From Anaerolineae bacterium (GTDB lineage Bacteria; Chloroflexota; Anaerolineae; Aggregatilineales; Phototrophicaceae): a stretch of DNA of 64,000 nucleotides. Below are positions 1-8,574 of the stretch, in pieces. The position numbers and the translations under genes are program-made. The notes below the pieces were generated by a model. The model did no database searches. It saw only the letters and a program-made list of their open reading frames with translations, and was not told where the DNA came from. The stretch is taken from the NCBI GenBank assembly GCA_022821805.1, contig JAJECX010000038.1, positions 86,411-150,410 of the forward strand, written 5' to 3'. Positions within the stretch are counted from its first letter, which is position 1. Every line of letters begins with the position of its first letter.

Positions 1-34
1 TTGTCTTATGCTCAACATGATGGAGTAAAGTCAC

Positions 35-514
35 GTGACATACGAGCCACAGACCGACAAGGATTTCTTGTCCGACGTATTTGAACCGGGACCAGGACTG
101 AAAGACGGCGGCTATGCCATCATCGCTGTCGATGTATTGACCAATCACAGCGACTTTGCCTGCCCAAATATGTCCCAGGCTATGGGACTCATCGCCGAGA
201 TTCAAGGCAAGCACATCACCGAATTGCAGTTGTCGCGCGAGGCTGAATTGCAGAACTGGACGGAAGATCCATGCGAGCCCTACGCACTTTCGCTAACGCT
301 CGAAAACGGCGCTAACGTGTGGCTGCCTTTGATCGATATGGAAGGCATAGATGGTGAATTTTCCATAGATACCGACATGGTTGAGAAGACTTCAATGCAG
401 AATCGCGCAACTGGTCATAACGAAGCTGCAACTGCTGCAGCCGTTTCCAGAGCCGCCCGTCGCCGTGAGGAGAAAGCAGCCCGCAAAGCGGAAAAACGGC
501 GTAAGATCACCTGA
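35..514 (+). CDS. hypothetical protein with basic C-terminal tail
   Basis: I do not recognise this 159-residue protein. The start is a GTG at 35 preceded by a GGAG ribosome binding site at 22-25, which supports a real gene. The first 130 residues are acidic, with no signal peptide or membrane segment. The last 20 or so residues are rich in Arg, Lys and Ala and could be a nucleic-acid-binding or disordered tail. Its upstream neighbour lies outside the window. The gene is probably soluble and cytoplasmic; no function can be proposed. Confidence 0.7.
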   Translation: MTYEPQTDKDFLSDVFEPGPGLKDGGYAIIAVDVLTNHSDFACPNMSQAMGLIAEIQGKHITELQLSREAELQNWTEDPCEPYALSLTLENGANVWLPLIDMEGIDGEFSIDTDMVEKTSMQNRATGHNEAATAAAVSRAARRREEKAARKAEKRRKIT

Positions 515-783
515 GCGATGTTTCGCTTGCAATACACGTGTAAAGCCGCCGCAACAGCTCTACTGCTCGCCGCCGCGATTGACGCGCTGAGGAATTGGCG
601 TATTTCGACAAGCCAGGGGCAAAAGAATTGGCAAATGCCTTAATGATTGGCTAAGGATTTCGTGATATCTTGTAATCAATCTTGGCGCGAGTGAGCAAAT
701 TGCGTCAGGCAAACGTATAGTAAGTGTTGGCAGCCGCGGGGAAAAATGCGCTACACTGTAGAGGAGTAGCAAACAGGACGCTC

Positions 784-1683
784 ATGTACGACCAGTATCC
801 AATACACGATGTTCCGCAGAACAATCTCATCCAGCGCTTCTTTTCGCAGCGTTGGAGCGCGATTGCGCTTGAAATCGTCATGACGATTGTGATTACAGTC
901 GCAGCGGGCGCCGCCTTCGACTTCTTTGATCCATTGGATGGTTCGCTGGCGACTTCCGCCAATTCGGCTCAGCCGGCGGCGGGCCTACTCGAGATTGGGG
1001 AATCCAGGAACCGGAATCCCCTTGCCTTCATCAAGGAAAAGGGCGGAGCGTATATTGAGGAGCGGCGCTTCGCTGCTGCCGAGGCGATGTTCGACTGGAT
1101 GATTGCGCTGGCGCCGGATAACGCGGACGCTTACTCCTGGCGCGGCTATGTGAATATGCGAGCCGGCGATTACGCGGAAGCGCAAGCCGATTATCGCAGA
1201 TTGTTGGAGCTTCAGCCGGCGAACTTCGACGGGCACAATGCGCTCTGCTGGGCTTACGGCGAAACAAGGGACTTTGCGCAGGCTGCGGCGCATTGCAAGC
1301 GGGCTCTGAAAAGCGCCGGCGGCCGAGCCAATTATGCGATAGCGCTGGAGAACTGGTGCTGGCTGCAAGTGGAGACGGGCGATTATGCGGAGGCGGCAAA
1401 GTATTGCCGCTTCTCGCTGGAGTATGCGTCTGAATACGAGGAAGTTCGGGCGCTGGCGAATTACAATATGGGCCGCGTCTATGTGGCGCAAGGGAAGATG
1501 CTTGAAGCGCTGCCGCATTTTGATGAGGCATTGCGGATCGGATCGAACTATCCGAAGATGTATTTGGAGATTAGCGCGATATACGATACACTAGGTTATC
1601 GTTCGGCGGCGCAGGCGAGTTACGCGATCTACCGCGACTTGGTTGGCGAGCGTGGCGCAGGCGTAGGGCAGACGAACGGATAG
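784..1683 (+). CDS. membrane-anchored TPR protein
   Basis: A 299-residue protein with a short N-terminal tail, one membrane helix at about residues 24-48, then five or six tetratricopeptide repeats to the end (clear units around DNADAYSWRGYVNMRAGDY and ALPHFDEALRI). TPRs mediate protein-protein contacts; the partner is unknown. The ATG at 784 is chosen because AGGA sits 5 nt upstream and because the N-terminus then matches that of the next gene (Y-P-x2-D-V-P-x3-L-x2-R-x2-SQR in both). A GTG at 724 would add 20 residues and is less likely. A possible promoter is TTGGCA at 727 with TACACT at 752. The two genes look like diverged tandem paralogues. Confidence 0.85.
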   Translation: MYDQYPIHDVPQNNLIQRFFSQRWSAIALEIVMTIVITVAAGAAFDFFDPLDGSLATSANSAQPAAGLLEIGESRNRNPLAFIKEKGGAYIEERRFAAAEAMFDWMIALAPDNADAYSWRGYVNMRAGDYAEAQADYRRLLELQPANFDGHNALCWAYGETRDFAQAAAHCKRALKSAGGRANYAIALENWCWLQVETGDYAEAAKYCRFSLEYASEYEEVRALANYNMGRVYVAQGKMLEALPHFDEALRIGSNYPKMYLEISAIYDTLGYRSAAQASYAIYRDLVGERGAGVGQTNG

Positions 1684-1708
1684 GATGGCAGCGAACTGGC
1701 GAAGCCGC

Positions 1709-1739
1709 TTGACGGCGGCGGAGTCAGATGTGTTATACT
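1709..1739 (+). promoter_or_regulatory. sigma70-type promoter for the TPR-PPC gene
   Basis: TTGACG at 1709-1714 and an extended -10 element TGTTATACT ending at 1739 (TG-N-TATACT) are separated by 19 nt. The element lies about 55 nt before the ATG at 1794. The match to consensus is good although the spacing is slightly long. Confidence 0.5.
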
Positions 1740-1793
1740 AGGCGGCAAGTAGATTTGTACAGTGGTCGGTAACTGAAAGAGCGGGGGTAAATT

Positions 1794-3521
1794 ATGAAGA
1801 AATCGTACCCGGAATATGATGTTCCCAAACGTTCACTCAAAGACCGCGTTCTCAGCCAGCGCCCAAGCGCTCTGATCATCGAGGGTTTGCTGGTGCTGGT
1901 TGCTGTCGTGGTCACCATCGGATTCCTGACTCCGGCAACACCGGTTGAAGACAACAGCGAAGCCGTAATTGCCGAGCTGGAAGCAATCATCGCTGCGCAA
2001 GAGGCCGCCTTGCAAGAAGCGGCTGAAGCCATCGCGCAGGCGGCGGAAGCGGCCTCCGTGCCTACGGGCTTTTTGAGCGCTAGCGCAGCCAAAAATATGG
2101 CTTGGTCGAGCTTGACCAACGAAGAGTATCGTTCGGCGATTGCGCTTTACGATGCGCTGATCGAGGAAGGCGAAGCGGATCTGCAGACGATCTTCGCGCG
2201 CGGTTATGCCTACAGCATGATTGACGAGCATGCCTTGGCGGCGCAGGATTACTCGGCGGTCTTGCAACACAGCGCCGACGACCTGGCATCGTTGAACAAC
2301 CGCTGCTGGGCATTCAGCGAGATCGGCGAGTTCGGTCGCGCGCTAGATGACTGCAACAGGTTGATGTCGCTGGCGTCAGACGCTGATTATCCTTATCTGA
2401 ATCGTGGCATCGTCTACGAGAAGATGGGCGATATGGGTGCCGCGATGACGGATTACGTCGAATGGATCAAGCGCATTAAGACGAATGTGATTCGGAATGA
2501 CAATCTGGCTTGGGAGGGCAGCCTGGATGTGCCGATGTCGGAAGGCATCGTTTACATCTTCCCCTTCACTGCCAGCGCCGATCAAGAAATCGTGGTTAGC
2601 GCCATCAGCAGCCAGCGTGACCTGGATGCCGACCCCCTGGTCCTGATTCTAGATCCGGATGGCCTGCCGCTGATTGCCAATGACGACACCGGCGAATGGT
2701 GGGACAGCTATTTGCAGTTCCGCGCGCCAGTATCGGGCGAGTACGCTATCGTGATGACCCATGCTGGCGGCAGCACCGAGGGCCGAGTGGAAGTATCGTT
2801 TGATGTCTCGGGCATGTTCACGCTGGGCAATGATGGCGCGCGCTTCAAGGCTGACGCGTATCGCGCGTTGATGTCCGGCGATTATTCGGTGGCGCTCGAG
2901 AACTTCCGCCGCGCGCTGAATATCAATCGCCATGACGCGGAAGCGATGAACTGGATGGGCGTCGCCTATCGGTATATGGGCGAATACGACGCTTCAATCA
3001 GCCACATCAGCACGGCGATGCAATTGGACGAGAGCTACTCGCTGCCCTATTTGTCTCGCGGCATCACCTACGAAGAAATGGGGCAACCGGAATCGAGCGC
3101 GGCCGACTACTATCGCTATGCGATGATGAACCGCAATAGGACGCTCTTCCACGCCGAATTGGAAGGCGACAGCGACTTTGAACTGCCGATGCGCGAAGGC
3201 TGGGTATACAGCATTCCCTTTGACGCCAAGCGCGGTCAGACGCTGGATATCGCTGTCGACACCGTTGAGCCCGGTTTCGTCGATCCCTTGATCATCCTGA
3301 TCGGTCCGAACGGGGAAGCGCTGGTTGGCGATGACGACATTTCGCTCAGCGAGTACGATTCGGTCATCAGCGACTACAAGATCAAGGCGAACGGTCAGTA
3401 CACGCTGGTCGTCAGCCACGCGGAAGGCGGCTCGAACGGCACGCTCAATATCGATATCGATGTGACGGCGCCGGCGGCGATGTCGGTCGCGTCATTCGAT
3501 GGCTATGGTTGCGGTCACTAG
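1794..3521 (+). CDS. membrane-anchored TPR protein with two PPC domains
   Basis: A 575-residue protein: N-terminal YPEYDVP motif shared with the preceding gene, membrane helix at about 25-46, an Ala/Glu-rich probable coiled coil at about 55-90, TPRs at about 100-232, a bacterial pre-peptidase C-terminal (PPC) beta domain at about 240-340, a second TPR block at 350-450 and a second PPC domain at 453-557. Each PPC shows the DPLIILIGPNGE / GQYTLVVSHAEGG signature. The TPR-PPC unit is therefore duplicated within the protein. PPC domains occur on exported proteins, so the body is probably outside the membrane. The short tail ends GYGCGH. A scaffold or surface role is inferred, not shown. Confidence 0.85.
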   Translation: MKKSYPEYDVPKRSLKDRVLSQRPSALIIEGLLVLVAVVVTIGFLTPATPVEDNSEAVIAELEAIIAAQEAALQEAAEAIAQAAEAASVPTGFLSASAAKNMAWSSLTNEEYRSAIALYDALIEEGEADLQTIFARGYAYSMIDEHALAAQDYSAVLQHSADDLASLNNRCWAFSEIGEFGRALDDCNRLMSLASDADYPYLNRGIVYEKMGDMGAAMTDYVEWIKRIKTNVIRNDNLAWEGSLDVPMSEGIVYIFPFTASADQEIVVSAISSQRDLDADPLVLILDPDGLPLIANDDTGEWWDSYLQFRAPVSGEYAIVMTHAGGSTEGRVEVSFDVSGMFTLGNDGARFKADAYRALMSGDYSVALENFRRALNINRHDAEAMNWMGVAYRYMGEYDASISHISTAMQLDESYSLPYLSRGITYEEMGQPESSAADYYRYAMMNRNRTLFHAELEGDSDFELPMREGWVYSIPFDAKRGQTLDIAVDTVEPGFVDPLIILIGPNGEALVGDDDISLSEYDSVISDYKIKANGQYTLVVSHAEGGSNGTLNIDIDVTAPAAMSVASFDGYGCGH

Positions 3522-3784
3522 GTCGCGTAGACACAGACCGTCGATCACCGCAAGTTCAAGTTCCAAAAGAGGCAAGTCGAGAGGCTTGCTTCTTTTTTGT
3601 TTTGCCAATTTGAATGATGCGGAGGGCGACCTGATAGGTCGCCCCTACGAGTATGTGTTTTCTGGTGGGCGAGCCAATGGCTCGCTCCTGTTTACGTTGC
3701 GAGCGGCAAACCCCATCCCCCGGCCCCTCTCCCGCCATCTCTATGGCGGGCATCCAGCGAGCTAGGGTCGCGTAGACACTGACC
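3521..3784. repeat. cluster of dispersed intergenic repeats
   Basis: The gap after the TPR-PPC gene carries several repeat units. The motif GGTCGCGTAGACACnGACC occurs at 3521-3540, starting at the last base of the stop codon, and again at 3766-3784. Two hairpins lie between: GGGCGACC/GGTCGCCC with a 5-nt loop at 3624-3644, and GGGCGAGCC/GGCTCGCTC at 3667-3687. A C-rich CCCCATCCCCCGGCCCC stretch follows. The same units recur near 5037, 9621, 18502 and 49259. Confidence 0.75.
3567..3598 (+). terminator. rho-independent terminator
   Basis: A 10-bp stem (AAGAGGCAAG with CTTGCTTCTT, one G-T pair) with an 8-nt loop runs directly into a T tract ending at 3598. It is 46 nt after the stop codon of the TPR-PPC gene and is well placed to end that transcript. 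Confidence 0.8.
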
Positions 3785-3883
3785 TTCGGAAAGGGAGTTT
3801 AACGCAGCGGGAAGCAAGGTATTTTGCGTGGGCGGCGGCATTGTCGCGCGGGGGTCTACACCTACTTTGGGGACGGGATAATG

Positions 3884-4822
3884 TCAGCCGCCGGTGACGG
3901 AATGGGCGCCGCGGAAGATATGCTTTAGGCGGGCGGTGATTTCCGGCGGCAGGGGCGGACGCGCGAATGTAGCCAGGTTGGCGTCGAGGTGCTGCGGATT
4001 ACCCGTGCCGGACAGGATGACATGCGCGCCTCTTTCGTCGCGGGTGAAGCGGTAGGCTGCGTCAGGTATGCTGGCCGCGGCGCCGCTCTCGATGAGAAAA
4101 CCAAGTGGATAGTCTAGGTCAATATCGTTTGCGTCGATCTCGCCGATCTCAATCAGCTGTTCAAGCGTTGATTTCAGCTTCGCTGGCTGGCTGAGGGCGC
4201 GCCGAATGGCGAACATAATCAGGACGCCGATGTCATGCTCAATGGCTGGGCGCAGGACGGATTCGCGCGCCTTTTGATTGAGCAGATTGAAGCCGACCAT
4301 GATGACATCCCAGAATCCGTCTTGAACGGCGCGCGCGAGCATCTCGTGCTCGAGGTCGCCGCTCCAGTTTTCGGTGACGCCGAGGAAGCGGATCTTGCCC
4401 TCGCGCTGCAAGTCTTGCATGGCTGGCAGGATTTCTTGCCGATAATAATCGTATTGATCGGGCTTCAAGCCGTGCAGGTGATAGACATCGATATAGTCAG
4501 TGCGGAGGCGGCGCAGACTGTCATGCAAACCGGCGCGGAGTTCCTCGCGTGTGATGTTAGCGCCACGGAGCCGTTTCTTGGTTGAGATGATGATCTGGCT
4601 GCGATCGCGCTGAGCGACGGCGGCGCCGACAATTTCTTCTGTGCGATAGGCTTCAGCGGTATCGATGAAGTTGACGCCGGCGTCGATTCCGCGCAGGACG
4701 AGGGCGACCGATTGGGCTTCCGTGCGGATATTATCGCGCTGGCCCAGGCGGCTGGGTCCGCCGGCGCCGATGCCCATGACGGAAACATTTAGTCCGGTGC
4801 GTCCGAGGGTGCGATATTGCAT
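3884..4822 (-). CDS. aldo/keto reductase
   Basis: A 312-residue NAD(P)H-dependent oxidoreductase of the aldo/keto reductase superfamily. The catalytic tetrad is visible: Asp54 and Tyr59 in FIDTAEAY, Lys82 in ISTKK and His115 in DVYHLHG. The N-terminus MQYRTLGRTGLNVSVMGIG is typical of the family and fixes the start at 4822. The length is normal. It is a single gene facing away from the DUF1028 gene, so its substrate cannot be guessed from context. Confidence 0.93.
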   Translation of the reverse strand: MQYRTLGRTGLNVSVMGIGAGGPSRLGQRDNIRTEAQSVALVLRGIDAGVNFIDTAEAYRTEEIVGAAVAQRDRSQIIISTKKRLRGANITREELRAGLHDSLRRLRTDYIDVYHLHGLKPDQYDYYRQEILPAMQDLQREGKIRFLGVTENWSGDLEHEMLARAVQDGFWDVIMVGFNLLNQKARESVLRPAIEHDIGVLIMFAIRRALSQPAKLKSTLEQLIEIGEIDANDIDLDYPLGFLIESGAAASIPDAAYRFTRDERGAHVILSGTGNPQHLDANLATFARPPLPPEITARLKHIFRGAHSVTGG

Positions 4823-5036
4823 GTGTTCTCCTGTGCGTTCTGCATGGTGCTGGATAGTGTAGCCGCAGAGGCAAAGAGGAGACAGAGTGACCTTACGGAG
4901 TTGGACTGAATCGCGCGGCGCTGTGTTTTCGGTCGTGCAGGCAAGACAAATGGGCTAGGACTATTGCAGCGAAGGAGTGGCACAAATAGTTCAAAGTTGG
5001 TCAAGCGAAAATTGTGTCCTTATTTAACATAAGCGT

Positions 5037-5057
5037 GGGCGAGCCAACGGCTCGCCC
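5037..5057. repeat. REP-like hairpin
   Basis: A perfect 9-bp inverted repeat GGGCGAGCC/GGCTCGCCC with the 3-nt loop AAC. It is nearly identical to the hairpin at 3667-3687 and lies in the 492-bp gap between divergent genes. The same gap holds CTCTGTGTCCTCGGTGGTGA near 5187, a fragment also seen at 42287-42304. Confidence 0.7.
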
Positions 5058-5276
5058 GTACAACCGGTGGTTTATTCTGGAAATTCCAGCCACGACCTGC
5101 GTTCTCGCGACTGTATTTGTTCTTCTCAGACGATAACTTTGGTATTTAGCCCAATCTCGTAAAACAGCCTCGGCGCTCTCGTTCAGCTCTGTGTCCTCGG
5201 TGGTGAAGAATTGTCAGCATCTGACATTTTGTATACTGTGGCGCAGCCGCGAACCGTTCCACGCCAGTCTGGCGGC

Positions 5277-5285
5277 TGTTATAAT
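5277..5285 (+). promoter_or_regulatory. extended -10 element before the DUF1028 gene
   Basis: TGTTATAAT at 5277-5285 is a perfect TG-N-TATAAT extended -10 box, 30 nt before the ATG at 5315. No convincing -35 element is visible, which is normal for extended -10 promoters. Confidence 0.5.
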
Positions 5286-5314
5286 TGGCGGTTCATTTAC
5301 ATGACAGGTTTGCG

Positions 5315-6187
5315 ATGAGCATTCACACATTTTCGATCGTCGCCCATTGTGCCCATGAGAATGCCTGGGGCGTGGCGGTGGCGAGCAAGTTTCCTGCTGT
5401 TGGCGCGGTGGCGCCTTGGGCGCGGGCTGGAGTCGGCGCGGTGGCGACGCAGTCGTACGCCAAGTTGAGTTTCGGACCCGATGGTTTGACGCTGATGAAT
5501 GAGGGGCTGTCGGCGGCTGATGCGCTGAGTCGGCTGCTGGAAGCCGATGAAGGGCGCGAGACGCGTCAAGTGGCGCTGGTGGATGCGCGGGGCGAGGTCG
5601 CGGCGCATACGGGAGGCGAGTGCCATGATTGGGCTGGGCATAAGACGGGCGCCGGCTTTTCGGTTCAGGGCAATTTGCTGGCGGGCGAAGAAGTGATTGA
5701 TGCGCTGGTGGCCGGTTTCACACGGGCGGAAGGCGAATTGGCCGATCGGCTGGTGGCGGCATTGCGCGCGGGTGAAAACGCTGGCGGCGACAAGCGCGGC
5801 AAGCAATCGGCGGCGGTGCAGGTAGTGCGTCCCAATGGCGGCTACGGCGGCGACAACGATCGTTACCTGGATTTGCGGGTGGATGATGCCGCGGAGCCGG
5901 TGGCTGACCTGGCCGCGCTGGTGAAATTGCACCATCTGTATTTCCAGCCACCGAGCGCGGAGGATACGCTGCATATTGATGAAGACATCGCGCGCGAATT
6001 GCAGGCGATTCTGATCGAACAGGGCTATATGACCGGCGAGGTCAATGGCGATTGGGACGAGGTGTGTCAGCAGGTATTCTGGCTGCTGATCGGCAACGAG
6101 AATCTGGAGATGCGCTGGACGCCGGAGAAGAACCGCCGCACGATTGATCGCATCGCCCTGGAGTACCTGCGGCAGCGCTTTGGCTGA
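5315..6187 (+). CDS. DUF1028 family Ntn-hydrolase-like protein
   Basis: A 290-residue protein. Its first 220 residues match DUF1028: FSIVAH near the N-terminus, GVAVASKFPAVGAVAPWARA, then GVGAVATQSYAK and the late NDRYLDLRVDDA segment. DUF1028 proteins are predicted N-terminal-nucleophile-fold hydrolases with no settled substrate. The last 65 residues look like the small peptidoglycan-binding-like helical domain often found behind DUF1028. The ATG at 5315 puts the domain right at the N-terminus; the earlier GTG at 5285 would lie over the -10 element. The gene overlaps the following membrane transferase and probably shares its transcript. Confidence 0.88.
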   Translation: MSIHTFSIVAHCAHENAWGVAVASKFPAVGAVAPWARAGVGAVATQSYAKLSFGPDGLTLMNEGLSAADALSRLLEADEGRETRQVALVDARGEVAAHTGGECHDWAGHKTGAGFSVQGNLLAGEEVIDALVAGFTRAEGELADRLVAALRAGENAGGDKRGKQSAAVQVVRPNGGYGGDNDRYLDLRVDDAAEPVADLAALVKLHHLYFQPPSAEDTLHIDEDIARELQAILIEQGYMTGEVNGDWDEVCQQVFWLLIGNENLEMRWTPEKNRRTIDRIALEYLRQRFG

Positions 6188-7652
6188 GACCGCGCGTCGG
6201 CGGTTCGGGCGCCTGGCGGCGTCCCTTCTGCTGATTTTGTTCACGAGCTTCACGCAGTTTCATCAACTCGCGCGCGACTGGCGCTTTCTCCCCGATGAAG
6301 CCTTCTTCATGACTTTTGCGCGCGGCGCCGCGGTGAACGGCGACTGGCTGCTGCCGGGTCCGCTGGACAAACCGCCGCTTTCCATCTATTTCAGCGCCTT
6401 GAGCATGGTTGCGGTGAGCGTGACGGCTGATGCAGGCGCTGTGCTCCAGCTTGATGCTCGCCAGGGTGAGTTCGCCGGAAGGCTGCCGAACGCGCTGCTG
6501 GCGATCATGCTGACGGCGCTGATGATGCGGCTGGCTTGGCGGCTGTATCGCTGCCGATGGACGGCGATTTTCGCGGGCTTGCTTACAGCGACATCCCCCT
6601 TTTTGCTCGCGTATGGGGCGAGCGCTTTCACCGATATGAGCTTATTGATATGCTCAGCGGCGGCGCTGTATCTTGCGCTGACGGGCCGCTGGATGCTGGC
6701 TGGCGCGTCGCTGGGCTTGGCGTTTTGGTGCAAGCAGCAGGCGCTGTTGTTCTTCCCTTTGATCGTCTTGATCATGTTGGCGCGCCGGGCCGGTCCAAAA
6801 GATTGGCTGCGCCCGTGTTTGGCGCTCGGCGTCGTTTGCGCCGCGCTGCTGATATGGGATGGCGCTAGGCCAGAAGCGAGCATTTTCTTGCAGGCGGCGG
6901 TCAATAACGCCCCCGAGGCTTGGCTGGCGGCGCCTTCGCAGTGGCTTGGGCGGCTGGGCGCGTGGTTGGAGCGCGGGATGTGGCTGCTAGGTCCGCCGCT
7001 GGTGACGGGTGGCTTGCTGCTGGGCTGCGCTGTCGTATCGCTGCGTCAAATGCGGGAGGGATCAACTGGCGCATGGCGACTGTCAGCCGAGCGCGCCATG
7101 CTGGTCTACATCGTCGCATTCTTCAGCCTCCACATTGTATTGCGGTTCAACCTGTATGAACGCTATCTCCTGTTGTTGATGCCGTCCTTATGTTTGCTCG
7201 TCGCTGGACAGTTGGCGCGGTGGCCAAACGGAGCGTGGATTGGCAAGGTGATTCGAGTCGCAATCGCGGCGGCGCTAATCACGGGCGGATTGTGGAGCTT
7301 GAGCCAGGGTCCGACAATAGGCGGCGACCGCGGCGAGCAAGCTGGCATCGACGAGCTGGCGGCGCATTTGAACGCGAAGCCGGTCGCGACGGTGATTTAC
7401 GATCCCTGGCTCGGTTGGGAGTTGGGTTATTATTTGGGGCAGTGGCAGGACAAGCGGCGCGTCTATTATCCGACGGCGGATGCGCTGGCGGCGGGCGCGC
7501 TGGCGCTGGAAGAGATCGGCGACCGCTACTTGGTGGCGCCGCTGGATCAGCCGCATGACGAATGGCTGGCGACGCTGCGCGCGGCCGGATTTGGCGTCTC
7601 GGCGGATTATGAACGCGATCGCTTCATCGTATATCGCCTGAGCCCGCCGTGA
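6180..7652 (+). CDS. family 39 glycosyltransferase, ArnT/PMT-like
   Basis: A polytopic membrane protein of about 490 residues with ten or more hydrophobic helices. The segment RFLPDEAFFMTFARG, with an acidic pair in the first external loop, and DKPPLSIYF in the second are hallmarks of GT39 enzymes, which use polyprenyl-phosphate sugars. A polyprenol-phosphate mannosyltransferase at 25530-26306 could supply the donor; that link is inferred. The start is uncertain: TTG 6180 overlaps the DUF1028 stop by 8 nt, and TTG 6144 would give 502 residues. The acceptor is unknown. Confidence 0.85.
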   Translation: MAETARRRFGRLAASLLLILFTSFTQFHQLARDWRFLPDEAFFMTFARGAAVNGDWLLPGPLDKPPLSIYFSALSMVAVSVTADAGAVLQLDARQGEFAGRLPNALLAIMLTALMMRLAWRLYRCRWTAIFAGLLTATSPFLLAYGASAFTDMSLLICSAAALYLALTGRWMLAGASLGLAFWCKQQALLFFPLIVLIMLARRAGPKDWLRPCLALGVVCAALLIWDGARPEASIFLQAAVNNAPEAWLAAPSQWLGRLGAWLERGMWLLGPPLVTGGLLLGCAVVSLRQMREGSTGAWRLSAERAMLVYIVAFFSLHIVLRFNLYERYLLLLMPSLCLLVAGQLARWPNGAWIGKVIRVAIAAALITGGLWSLSQGPTIGGDRGEQAGIDELAAHLNAKPVATVIYDPWLGWELGYYLGQWQDKRRVYYPTADALAAGALALEEIGDRYLVAPLDQPHDEWLATLRAAGFGVSADYERDRFIVYRLSPP

Positions 7653-7732
7653 GATTAGAGCCCCAAGAATTGGGGGTTAGCGGACGAATAGTTGCCGTAT
7701 ACTGAGAACTATAGCGGTATGCGGAGGTAGAA

Positions 7733-7906
7733 ATGGGTTGTTTGCTTCTTTTAATTCTGGCGTTTCTCTTTCGTGGCGTGATTTTTGGTATTGTGGCTTG
7801 GCTGATCGGGGTAGCGATCGCCCTTTTATCGTTCCTGCTCAGTTTGAGATTCTGGGGTTTTATCGTTATGCTCGTATTGTGCGCAATCATAGCGGCGCTT
7901 AAGTAG
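7733..7906 (+). CDS. 57-residue membrane microprotein
   Basis: An ATG at 7733 preceded by GGAGG at 7723-7727 (5-nt spacing) opens a 57-codon frame ending at TAG 7904-7906. The product is almost entirely hydrophobic, with two predicted helices around FGIVAWLIGVAIALLSFLL and IVMLVLCAIIAAL. It lies 7 nt before the NfeD-like gene and is probably in the same operon as NfeD and stomatin. A strong Shine-Dalgarno sequence and the tight spacing are the evidence that it is real. I do not recognise the family. Confidence 0.7.
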   Translation: MGCLLLLILAFLFRGVIFGIVAWLIGVAIALLSFLLSLRFWGFIVMLVLCAIIAALK

Positions 7907-7913
7907 GGGCGGA

Positions 7914-8519
7914 ATGATGGAGTTTTTTCAAGATCCAAACGTGATTTATTTGCTGCTAATGGCCGGTTTGTGGATCAGCGCGGCGGGCGCCTATATTCCG
8001 GGCACGGGCGTGGCCGAGATCGGCGGCGCGGCTTTGATTGTCGGCACGCTTTTCTTGCTGAGTCAAATGGCCGCCAACTGGATCGCGGTCATCGCGCTGG
8101 TGATTGGCGCGTCGCTCTTCTTTTTGCTGCCGCTGCTCAAGGCGGAGTGGGAGCGCTTCGCTGTCGGCGGACTAGCGATTCAGGCGGTCGCCAGCTTTTT
8201 CCTTTTCGCCGGGGCGAGTGTATCGGCGATATGGATCGTTCTGGGCGTGCTGGTTGCCTGGGCTTATCACCGGACGATTCTGCGGCGCATTGTCGAGCAG
8301 CATCGCAGCTTGTCGTCCACGCAGAAGGACGAATTCCTGGTGGGCGAGCGAGGCCGGGTGATGGCAACGATTGAAGATCGCGGCACGGTGCAGGTGCGCG
8401 GGGAGCTGTGGACGGCGCGCAGTCGCTCGCGATTGGAGAGCGGCGCCGAGGTGGTGGTGACGCAGCAGGATGGCTTGGAGCTGCATGTTGAAAAGGCGAA
8501 ACGGCTGGAAGAGAGGTAG
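7914..8519 (+). CDS. NfeD-like membrane protein
   Basis: A 201-residue protein with about four membrane helices in residues 8-120 and a C-terminal soluble beta domain at about 140-195 (GERGRVMATIEDRGTVQVRG, ELWTARSRSRLESGAEVVV), the OB-like NfeD domain. NfeD proteins lacking the ClpP-like protease part partner with SPFH proteins and affect membrane microdomains. A stomatin gene follows 55 nt downstream, the classic pairing. Two ATG codons in a row (7914 and 7917) are possible starts. Confidence 0.9.
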   Translation: MMEFFQDPNVIYLLLMAGLWISAAGAYIPGTGVAEIGGAALIVGTLFLLSQMAANWIAVIALVIGASLFFLLPLLKAEWERFAVGGLAIQAVASFFLFAGASVSAIWIVLGVLVAWAYHRTILRRIVEQHRSLSSTQKDEFLVGERGRVMATIEDRGTVQVRGELWTARSRSRLESGAEVVVTQQDGLELHVEKAKRLEER

Positions 8520-8574
8520 CTCCAGTTAGAGGATTTGCACGATTCGTAAGCATGAAGACAAAGAGGAGTGAGAC

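Noticed and set aside
5285..5314. Upstream GTG start for the DUF1028 gene
   Set aside because: It falls on the extended -10 element and adds ten residues absent from the family; ATG 5315 is better.
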